From an uncultured Eubacteriales bacterium (lineage in GTDB: Bacteria; Bacillota; Clostridia; Oscillospirales; CAG-272), in assembly GCA_934365155.1 (NCBI GenBank), contig CAKRMZ010000010.1:1-38578 (forward strand): DNA of 38,578 nucleotides. The letters are read 5' to 3'. Shown here one piece after another: positions 32,836 through 38,578 of this stretch (positions within the stretch are counted from its first letter, which is position 1; every line of letters begins with the position of its first letter). The notes below the pieces were generated by a model that saw only the letters and a list, made by a program, of their open reading frames with translations, was not told the origin of the DNA and did no database searches. The position numbers were made by a program, and so were the translations under genes.

Positions 32836-34263
32836 ATGGAAAAAACGCTTGGCAAAAATTTTCAGGAAAACGTAAGTTTTTTAGACGGATATTTCTTTAT
32901 TAATCAGAATTTTGATATAGTAAAAAAAGAAATCGATGTGCAAAATACAAAAATTGCAATATATTTTATCGATGGATTTCTCAAAGACAGCTCGATTGAA
33001 AGAACGATGAATTTTATTATGGGGCAATCGAATATTCAGGCAGATATTCTGTCCGATCCCAGTCATTTTGCATCCTCTCTGATCCCTTATTCCGAGGTGG
33101 ACATCACAGATAATATTCAAGAGATCGAACGGTCTTTGCTGAGCGGAGCTGCCGTGTTTTTGGTTAGCACTTTCGCAGAGGCTGTTGTTGTTGATACACG
33201 TACTTATCCGGTGCGGGGCATTAAAGAGCCGGAGAGTGACCGTGTACTTCGCGGAGCCCATGTGGGATTTGTAGAAACTTTGATTTTTAATACCGCTCTT
33301 CTTCGTCGCCAGGTTCGCGACCGAAATTTAATTATCGAAATTCTGAATGTCGGGGAAACAACGAAATCGGATGTGGCCATCTGCTATATGAAAGATCGTG
33401 CAGATCCTGATTTTGTAAGCAATATTAAAAAAAGAATCAGCAACTTTAAAATATCATCTCTGACAATGTCGCATCAAAGCCTTGCGGAAATGCTTTTTCC
33501 AAAACAATGGTACAATCCGTTTCCGAAAATACGGTATACTGAGCGTCCGGATGCCGCTGCTTCGACGATTTTAGAAGGAAAGGTATTGATTTTTTGCGAT
33601 AATTCACCGGCTGCAATGATTTTGCCGACCGGATTTTTGGATTTCTTACAGGAAAGTGACGATTATTATTTTCCCCCGTTCACCGGTAGCTATTTACGAA
33701 TTTTGAGAATCATTACGGCCTTTTTGACGGTATTTCTGACGCCAATTTGGTATTTGTTGATCCGGAATCCCTCTTGGATACCGGAAGGGATTTCTTTTAT
33801 CAAGGTTGATCAAAATTATACGATTCCCATTATTATGCAGCTGCTGATTTCCGAGTTTGTAATTGACGGCCTGAAAATGGCGTCTTTAAATACACCGGAT
33901 ACACTTTCCAATTCCTTAGGGATTATCGGTGGTTTAATCATCGGAGATTTTGCAGCCGATATCGGCTGGGTGTCTCCGGACGTCGTTTTTTATATTGCAT
34001 TTTCGGCTGTGGCAAATTATACGCAAACCAGCTATGAATTGGGTTATGCCTTTAAATTCATGAGAATCATGCTTTTAATTTTAACCTGTCTTTTCAATTG
34101 GATCGGATTTTTAATCGGAATTCTTATTATGACGGCTTTGATTTCATTTAATGAGCATATTGATTCCAAGGCTGAAAACGGGTATCTGTACCCCTTAATT
34201 CCGTTCAACGGGAAAGCGATGCTCCGTTTATTGTTCCGCGTGCGTTTTCACGGCCAGGATTAA
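32836..34263 (+). CDS. spoVAF: Spore germination protein, GerA family (SpoVAF-like)
   Basis: 475 residues from ATG 32836, six bases after AGGAG; the longer frame from 32752 overlaps the aminotransferase and has no ribosome site. The N-terminal soluble part (about 1-240, with FFINQNFDIVKKEI, GAAVFLVSTFAEAVVVDTR and REVRDR-like RRQVRDRNLIIE) is followed by membrane segments from about residue 290 (ILRIITAFLTVFLTPIWYLL, IIGGLIIGDFAADIG and others). The soluble N-terminus, ~475 residues and FPPFTGSYLRILR suit SpoVAF, which acts with the SpoVA channel for dipicolinate. A GerAA-type germinant receptor subunit is the alternative. spoVAA-AE are not nearby. Confidence 0.85.
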   Translation: MEKTLGKNFQENVSFLDGYFFINQNFDIVKKEIDVQNTKIAIYFIDGFLKDSSIERTMNFIMGQSNIQADILSDPSHFASSLIPYSEVDITDNIQEIERSLLSGAAVFLVSTFAEAVVVDTRTYPVRGIKEPESDRVLRGAHVGFVETLIFNTALLRRQVRDRNLIIEILNVGETTKSDVAICYMKDRADPDFVSNIKKRISNFKISSLTMSHQSLAEMLFPKQWYNPFPKIRYTERPDAAASTILEGKVLIFCDNSPAAMILPTGFLDFLQESDDYYFPPFTGSYLRILRIITAFLTVFLTPIWYLLIRNPSWIPEGISFIKVDQNYTIPIIMQLLISEFVIDGLKMASLNTPDTLSNSLGIIGGLIIGDFAADIGWVSPDVVFYIAFSAVANYTQTSYELGYAFKFMRIMLLILTCLFNWIGFLIGILIMTALISFNEHIDSKAENGYLYPLIPFNGKAMLRLLFRVRFHGQD

Positions 34264-34264
34264 C

Positions 34265-34308
34265 AAATAGATAAAGCACTGTAAAGTTTTACAGTGCTTT
34301 ATCTATTT
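34265..34308. terminator. Long bidirectional terminator between spoVAF and amidase gene
   Basis: A perfect 44-base palindrome: 21-base arms (AAATAGATAAAGCACTGTAAA and its complement) around GT. It starts one base after the spoVAF stop and ends 6 bases before the convergent amidase stop. A- and T-rich ends suit both directions. Confidence 0.9.
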
Positions 34309-34314
34309 TGCCGG

Positions 34315-34878
34315 TTACAGCCCGAAATATTGCAGGATACCTTGATAAATCGCTTCTGCGAAGAGATCCGGAGAATTTGTCAATAGATTCCGGTCAGTTT
34401 CATTGGTAATGTATGCCATTTCGATTAACACGGCGGGCATTGCCGTGCGACGCAGAACATACAGGCTCGGCCTTGCAAAGGCTCCGCGGTTCGGAATGCC
34501 GACGATTCGGCTGATGTTTTCTATAATGGCTTGCCCGAGTGCAAAGCCTTGGGAGTCGGTGCTGTATGCATACGCTTCCGTTCCGCTGGCCGATGTGTTT
34601 ACCGAGGCATTACAATGCAGACTGATAAAATAATCCGCGCCCCATGTATTGGCTGCATTTACTCTTGCCGCAAGACTGCTGGCATTACTGGTTCCAAGCG
34701 ATGTTTCTGCCGTGGGACGGGATACCTTTACTTCAAAGTTCGGATCGCTTTCTAACAGAGCAGCCAATCGAATACCGATATCAAAATTGATATCTTGCTC
34801 TCGTGCTCCTCCGGCTTCCGCACCGGCGTTTGGATTTTGTGGATTGTGTCCTTGATCGATAAAAATTTTAATTGCCAT
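34315..34878 (-). CDS. N-acetylmuramoyl-L-alanine amidase (Amidase_3)
   Basis: 187-residue zinc amidase that cuts the MurNAc-L-Ala bond of peptidoglycan. Metal ligands His11 (FIDQGHNP), Glu27 (GGAREQDIN) and His88 (FISLHCNAS), and catalytic Glu153 (VLIEMAYITNETD), are all present. There is no signal peptide, SLH, SH3 or other wall-binding domain. It is therefore a bare catalytic module that would need export by lysis, a spore route or a non-classical path. Similar bare amidases occur as phage endolysins and as spore enzymes of the CwlD type. GGAGG is 10 bases before the ATG. It converges with spoVAF. Confidence 0.92.
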   Translation of the reverse strand: MAIKIFIDQGHNPQNPNAGAEAGGAREQDINFDIGIRLAALLESDPNFEVKVSRPTAETSLGTSNASSLAARVNAANTWGADYFISLHCNASVNTSASGTEAYAYSTDSQGFALGQAIIENISRIVGIPNRGAFARPSLYVLRRTAMPAVLIEMAYITNETDRNLLTNSPDLFAEAIYQGILQYFGL

Positions 34879-34949
34879 AACTAAGTAACCTCCGCTTTCC
34901 TTTTATATCAGTATATTCGCAAAATAAAAAGAGGAAACTATAAAAAAGT

Positions 34950-34978
34950 TTGCAAAGAAAAAACGAATATGTTAAAAT
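34950..34978 (+). promoter_or_regulatory. Sigma-A promoter of the TtcA-family gene
   Basis: TTGCAA (34950-34955), a 17-base spacer and TAAAAT (34973-34978). The -10 overlaps an upstream in-frame ATG (34969), which therefore cannot be the start. Confidence 0.78.
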
Positions 34979-35019
34979 ACATGAAGTTACTTTTATACAT
35001 ATCAAAGGAGCAAAAACAA

Positions 35020-35763
35020 GTGGAAGGTTTGCGTCGATTACTGAGTTATACCCGAAGGGCGGTAGATGACTATCAAATGATTCAAGAGGGAGATAAAATT
35101 GCAGTAGGTGTATCGGCAGGGAAAGATTCTTTAGCTTTATTATATACACTGGCCAATTTACAGCGATTTTATCCGAAGTCATTTCAATTAGTAGCCGTAA
35201 CCATTGACATGGGATTTGAAGGAAGCGACTTTTCGACTGTAAACCGTTTGTGCGAGGAACTGAATGTTCCGTATTTTGTCAAGAAAACGGAAATCGCCAA
35301 AATTGTATTTGATATTCGTAAGGAACCCAACCCCTGCTCTTTATGCGCAAAGCTTCGCCGCGGTATTCTAAATGAAACGGCAAAACAGTACGGCGCCAAC
35401 AAAGTAGCCTTAGGTCATCATTTTGACGATGTAGTCGAAACGTTTATGATGAATCTGTTCTTTGAAGGACGGATCGGCACTTTTTCGCCGGTAACATACC
35501 TTGACCGCAGTGATATCACTTTAATTCGGCCGTTTATTTATGTGCCGGAAAAGGACGTCCGGTATTTTGCAAAGCGTGCCGCCCTCCCGGTGATTAAGAG
35601 TCCGTGTCCTGCCGACGGAAATACGGAGCGCGAACGGATTAAGCGTTTGCTTGCGGATTTGGAAAAGGCGAATAAAGGTCTGAAGCATCGGATATTAACG
35701 GCGATACAAAAGGGACATGTTGACGGATACTTTGAAAGAAAAATTAAAATTTATAAAGACTGA
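35020..35763 (+). CDS. TtcA-family tRNA thiolation ATPase
   Basis: 247 residues from GTG 35020, nine bases after AAAGGAG. PP-loop ATPase: VGVSAGKDSLALL (SAGKDS instead of the common SGGKDS) binds ATP. Cys pairs in EPNPCSLCAKLRRG and the later SPCPADGNTERERIK provide the iron-sulfur ligands. LGHHFDDVVETFMMNLFFEGRI is the conserved HHxDD segment. The family adds sulfur to tRNA (2-thiocytidine at position 32 in TtcA) or acts in related thiolations; the exact target here is not certain. It has its own promoter and stands alone between the amidase and a tiny Cys-rich gene. Confidence 0.9.
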   Translation: MEGLRRLLSYTRRAVDDYQMIQEGDKIAVGVSAGKDSLALLYTLANLQRFYPKSFQLVAVTIDMGFEGSDFSTVNRLCEELNVPYFVKKTEIAKIVFDIRKEPNPCSLCAKLRRGILNETAKQYGANKVALGHHFDDVVETFMMNLFFEGRIGTFSPVTYLDRSDITLIRPFIYVPEKDVRYFAKRAALPVIKSPCPADGNTERERIKRLLADLEKANKGLKHRILTAIQKGHVDGYFERKIKIYKD

Positions 35764-35839
35764 AAAAATAAACTCCGATTCATACATCTTTTTTTCATAA
35801 ACGGAAAAAATAGTATTGATGTATGGAAAGGAGTTTTTT

Positions 35840-36028
35840 ATGAATCAAAATATTAACAACACGGAATTACGTGTAAAATTTTGTAATCATCTGAACGAAG
35901 ATGTAGTCTTAACTCGGCAGACACCGAATGACAGCTTTCATTGCATGTGTTCTGAAATATGTAAAAACGGCGACAATTGCAATCACTACTATAACGGCAG
36001 TGTGGAAGCCGGTCATTTAAAAGATTAA
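35840..36028 (+). CDS. Hypothetical small Cys-rich protein
   Basis: 62 residues from ATG 35840, with a strong AAAGGAG 6 bases upstream; not recognised. It has five Cys residues in FCNHLNEDVVL, FHCMCSEICKNGDNC and a CNHYYNG tail, interspersed with His and Asn, which is the kind of spacing seen in small zinc- or iron-binding proteins. There is no membrane segment. It ends 2 bases before the convergent trmB stop. An upstream segment (CATACATC) hints at a sporulation sigma -10 but has no matching -35. Confidence 0.65.
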   Translation: MNQNINNTELRVKFCNHLNEDVVLTRQTPNDSFHCMCSEICKNGDNCNHYYNGSVEAGHLKD

Positions 36029-36030
36029 AT

Positions 36031-36669
36031 TTACTTTTTTGCACAAAGCCGATGAATGGGAAAGCCTTTTGCCGAAAAGTTTTTCTCATATTCCGTCATG
36101 ATATTTTCTTCCTGTAACGGACTGTGATGCAAATCATAGCATACGTCATAAACAGAAAAACGATTTTCGGTAAGCTGCTCAATCGAATATTCAAATAAAT
36201 CGCGATTGTCTGTTTTGAATATAATTTCACAATCCGGTTTCATGATATTGCGATATACCTCCAAAAAAGCAGGGGAGGTTAAACGGCGTTTTGCATGACG
36301 CTTTTTGGGCCAGGGATCGGAAAAATTCAGGAAAATACGGTCAACGGAGTTCGGAGGGAATACCTCGCCAAGCATCGCAGCATTGTATATTAAAAAACGC
36401 AGATTCGTTAAATTCATCTTTTCGGCTTTTTCCATCGCACAAACAATCGCGTCGGGAATCATTTCAATTGCAATGTAATTAATTTCCGGATGCAGGGCAG
36501 CATTTTCACAGATAAAAGAGCCTTTTCCGCAACCGATTTCAATATAAACCGGGTGGTCATTGGCAAAACAAGAGGTCGCATCCTTATCGGACACGGCTTT
36601 CGGGTCCACAAAATAATGGCTGAGTTGTGCTCTGCGCTGCTCACCGTTCTTCTTTTTACGCATTCTCAT
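36031..36669 (-). CDS. trmB: tRNA (guanine-N7)-methyltransferase
   Basis: 212-residue SAM-dependent enzyme forming m7G46 in the tRNA variable loop. SAM site EIGCGKGSFI, the acidic IAIEMIPDAIVCAMEK, catalytic NFSDPWPKKRHAKRRLT, and the C-terminal TDNRDLFEYSIEQL and MTEYEKNFSAKGFPI are all family-typical. The N-terminus is Arg/Lys-rich (MRMRKKKNGEQRRAQ). GGAG is 11 bases before the ATG. It is monocistronic with its own promoter; the stop abuts the stop of the convergent 62-residue gene. Confidence 0.97.
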   Translation of the reverse strand: MRMRKKKNGEQRRAQLSHYFVDPKAVSDKDATSCFANDHPVYIEIGCGKGSFICENAALHPEINYIAIEMIPDAIVCAMEKAEKMNLTNLRFLIYNAAMLGEVFPPNSVDRIFLNFSDPWPKKRHAKRRLTSPAFLEVYRNIMKPDCEIIFKTDNRDLFEYSIEQLTENRFSVYDVCYDLHHSPLQEENIMTEYEKNFSAKGFPIHRLCAKK

Positions 36670-36705
36670 AAAATAGCTGTCTCCTGAATTTTTGATATTT
36701 TATAT

Positions 36706-36735
36706 AGTATAGCATAAATACAAATTTTATGTAAA
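36706..36735 (-). promoter_or_regulatory. Sigma-A promoter of trmB
   Basis: On the minus strand TTTACA (36730-36735), an 18-base spacer and TATACT (36706-36711), about 36 bases before the trmB ATG. Confidence 0.75.
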
Positions 36736-36825
36736 GCGATCAACGAATAATTTTTGCTGAAACTGCACAACATATCATCAGGACCGGATGAATATCCGTG
36801 TCACTATTTCGGGAGATGAAAACTA

Positions 36826-37041
36826 ATGATTATAGACAGAATAGCTTTGATTCTGGCAATTATCGGTGCGCTGAACTGGGGCGGAATCGGTCTGTTCGGA
36901 TTTGATACGGTTGCATGGATTTGCGGCGGTCAACTCAGTGCTGTATCCAGAGTCATTTATACTATTGTCGCTTTAGCCGGAATTTGGTGTATTTCTTTGT
37001 TATTCAGAAGAAGAGAAGAATACGGCGAAGATCGAGGCTGA
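36826..37041 (+). CDS. DUF378 membrane protein
   Basis: 71-residue protein of the DUF378 family (COG2155), function unknown. Two membrane segments (about 4-22 and 38-60) flank the family hallmark LNWGGIGLFGFD; the short C-terminus is charged (FRRREEYGEDRG). GGGAG lies 10 bases before the ATG. It stands alone, divergent from trmB, and shares a bidirectional terminator with the SLH gene. In some Firmicutes the family is spore-associated, but nothing in this sequence proves it here. Confidence 0.9.
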   Translation: MIIDRIALILAIIGALNWGGIGLFGFDTVAWICGGQLSAVSRVIYTIVALAGIWCISLLFRRREEYGEDRG

Positions 37042-37050
37042 ATCAAAAAT

Positions 37051-37085
37051 AAAGAGCAGAGATTTTATTTAAATCTCTGCTCTTT
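37051..37085. terminator. Bidirectional terminator
   Basis: Perfect 15-bp stem (AAAGAGCAGAGATTT with AAATCTCTGCTCTTT) and a 5-base TATTT loop, placed between the convergent DUF378 and SLH-transglutaminase genes, with T/A-rich flanks. Confidence 0.93.
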
Positions 37086-37096
37086 GTTATAAAATT

Positions 37097-38578
37097 TTAT
37101 ATTGCTTTGGAATCGGGTGTGGAAAAGTACAGCGGATTCAAATCGCCGACATCAAATAAATATTGATAGTTTAAAAGGGTGTTTAGATTCATTTGAAAGA
37201 ATTGGTGTGAAATGCGGTTCGGCACATCCGGAACCGGGTCATCAAAAGTAACATCGTAAAAATAATTCACACCGTCAATATTGACAACGCTCCAACAGTG
37301 AGCTGCATCGGAAATTTCCGACAATTTGCATTTTCCGGCAACGGAATGCGCTGATATTCCGGCCGCCCGGCAAAGCATATTGAACGCGGAACAATACCCC
37401 TGGCACACAGCTTTGGATTGGAAAAACACACCCCAGCTTCGATAAGAGGAATCCGGAATCGTTCCGGCACGATAGTTGTCATAGTCATAGGCGCAATTCA
37501 AAGCAATGAAATCATGAATGGCGCTTACCTTTTCAAGCTCTGACATATTATCGCGGATAATTTGTGAAACGATGTAGTCCGCGATTTGTTCACATTGATT
37601 TTGCATGTTTTTCAGAGAAGAGGGGTTATCAATCGCATATGTAATCGACAGCTTGTATTGGTTGGTCCCTTGCAGATAATTGCATTTTATAGAGGTGCAT
37701 ATAAATATATCCGGATACATAGAGCTTTCTTTCAGATACAGTTTGATCCAATAATCCAGATCGATGTTCGTTGAAAAATACAGTTCGGTATAAATCTCTT
37801 TATTGGCGGTATAAAAAAGATCCCAAAGCTCAAAATCTTGCTTTAAAACCGAACTTGACGCACGATTGAGAATTTGTTTGGACTTATATGAATAGGGATC
37901 ATTCAAATACGAAACGATCCTGGAGAGGATGGCGCAAATCTCCGCGCGGCTGCAAAAAGCCCAGGAATCCGCATAAAGTCCATCGCTCAATGAACGTCCC
38001 AGCAATAAGTATTCCCGATACAGAGCCAGGGAATATATATCGACTTCGTCCGAAAAGGGAGAGAGAATATCACAGGGGTTAATGTGTAAGGCCGATGCAA
38101 TATAGTAAGACATTCTTTCCCGTGTAAGAGAACTGTCAAGCATTTCCGCACGGCATTCCTCTCGGGTCAGAATTCCATGGGTATATGCTGCATAAGCATA
38201 AGTATTCGCCCAATGGTTCTCCGGAAACAGCAAGCGGTACTGCACCGATGAAGTGTCAATATCCTCTTTATAAGATAAAGCGCACACGAGTGTTTTAATG
38301 AATTCGCCTAAGGTTACATTACGGTTGGGAAAATAATTTTGATCGGGACATCCGTGAATAATCCCAAGCTGAGTTAAATTCGCTAAATCTTGATAAAACC
38401 AGTCGGTTTCATATACGTCCTTTAAAGTGCGGACATCCACTGTGTTGTAGAGAAGATCTTCATTTTGATCCAGCTCTCCCAAGATAGGCTCAATTTTCGG
38501 ATCTTCGTTGAGGGAATTTGCCTGATATGAAGGAACAGTCAAAGCGTTTGTGACAGAGGAAAGTAAACATACGACAGG
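37097..38578 (-). CDS. SLH-domain transglutaminase-like protein (5' end cut by window edge)
   Basis: 493 residues are visible and the frame remains open at the right edge. The TTG at 38542 is not a credible start: the codons before it read PVVCLLSSVTNALT, the end of a signal peptide. Three S-layer homology-type modules follow: WFYQDLANLTQLGIIHGCPD, HWANTYAYAAYTHGIL, and a degenerate third around SWAFCSRAEICAILSRIV. These bind wall polymers outside the cell. The C-terminal third is a transglutaminase-like cysteine peptidase core with Cys in QGYCSAFNMLC, His in AAHCWSVVN and Asp in YDVTFDDP, so the triad is intact. Substrate unknown; a secreted, wall-bound protease or crosslinker is inferred. 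Confidence 0.88.
   Translation of the reverse strand, partial: PVVCLLSSVTNALTVPSYQANSLNEDPKIEPILGELDQNEDLLYNTVDVRTLKDVYETDWFYQDLANLTQLGIIHGCPDQNYFPNRNVTLGEFIKTLVCALSYKEDIDTSSVQYRLLFPENHWANTYAYAAYTHGILTREECRAEMLDSSLTRERMSYYIASALHINPCDILSPFSDEVDIYSLALYREYLLLGRSLSDGLYADSWAFCSRAEICAILSRIVSYLNDPYSYKSKQILNRASSSVLKQDFELWDLFYTANKEIYTELYFSTNIDLDYWIKLYLKESSMYPDIFICTSIKCNYLQGTNQYKLSITYAIDNPSSLKNMQNQCEQIADYIVSQIIRDNMSELEKVSAIHDFIALNCAYDYDNYRAGTIPDSSYRSWGVFFQSKAVCQGYCSAFNMLCRAAGISAHSVAGKCKLSEISDAAHCWSVVNIDGVNYFYDVTFDDPVPDVPNRISHQFFQMNLNTLLNYQYLFDVGDLNPLYFSTPDSKAI

Noticed and set aside
34969..35019. N-terminal extension of the TtcA-family protein
   Set aside because: The extra codons overlap the -10 hexamer and leader; AAAGGAG correctly positions the GTG at 35020.
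1..38578. CRISPR arrays, tRNA or rRNA genes, insertion sequences, integrase genes
   Set aside because: No spaced direct-repeat array, cloverleaf, rRNA segment, transposase or recombinase motif was seen on either strand by reading; a covariance-model and HMM search would be decisive.

Overview
The window is a chromosomal segment of a low-to-mid GC, endospore-forming Firmicute, most likely a class Clostridia / Oscillospirales-type gut anaerobe. The evidence is Gram-positive PolC, the hup-rqcP-yabP-yabQ-divIC cluster, a SpoVAF/GerA-type spore protein, a type III glutamine synthetase, the non-mevalonate isoprenoid genes dxr and ispG, an LPxTG-like surface protein and a C-terminal SLH/transglutaminase protein. 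No rRNA or tRNA genes were seen; one tmRNA gene is present. The taxonomic call is inference from gene content, not from a search.

Layout. 1-2.6 kb (minus): a COG2509-type FAD dehydrogenase cut by the left edge and the Mg2+ channel mgtE. 2.7-12.1 kb: eno, convergent with a class 3 lipase whose stop codon overlaps the eno stop; then glnN, prfB, a small membrane protein with an acidic Cys-rich tail, glyA and an orphan oligopeptide-binding lipoprotein. 12.1-14.9 kb is accessory-looking: a Cu/Zn superoxide dismutase, an unrecognised membrane coiled-coil protein and two divergent XRE repressors around three evenly spaced inverted-repeat operators, all lying against the 3' end of ssrA. 14.9-16.1 kb (minus): a short conserved hypothetical gene, smpB and ssrA.

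16.3-27 kb is a long plus-strand housekeeping run, pyrH-frr-uppS-cdsA-dxr-rseP-ispG-polC, covering UMP kinase, ribosome recycling, undecaprenyl and phospholipid precursors, isoprenoids, a site-2 protease and replicative polymerase. It has its own sigma-A promoter and lacks the usual rpsB-tsf in front. 27.1-29.1 kb is hup-rqcP-yabP-yabQ-divIC, with a convincing sigma-E promoter before yabP. 29.2-31.1 kb holds a lone fumarate hydratase alpha subunit and a sortase-anchored InlB-repeat protein. 31.4-34.3 kb is a DUF3343 / cysteine-desulfurase-like pair followed by spoVAF. 34.3-38.6 kb holds an Amidase_3 enzyme, a TtcA-family tRNA thiolase, a tiny Cys-rich protein, trmB, DUF378 and an SLH-transglutaminase protein that runs off the right edge.

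Genes are compactly packed. Many convergent pairs share one bidirectional intrinsic terminator, and many promoters match TTGnnn-N17-TATAnT. Several apparent ORF starts were moved downstream because Shine-Dalgarno placement favours an internal start (eno, sodC, pyrH, divIC, the surface protein, spoVAF, ttcA, the plus-strand XRE gene). The best candidate for something undescribed is the small ssrA-adjacent island with its three-operator switch and unknown membrane protein. No integrase, CRISPR array or insertion sequence was seen.
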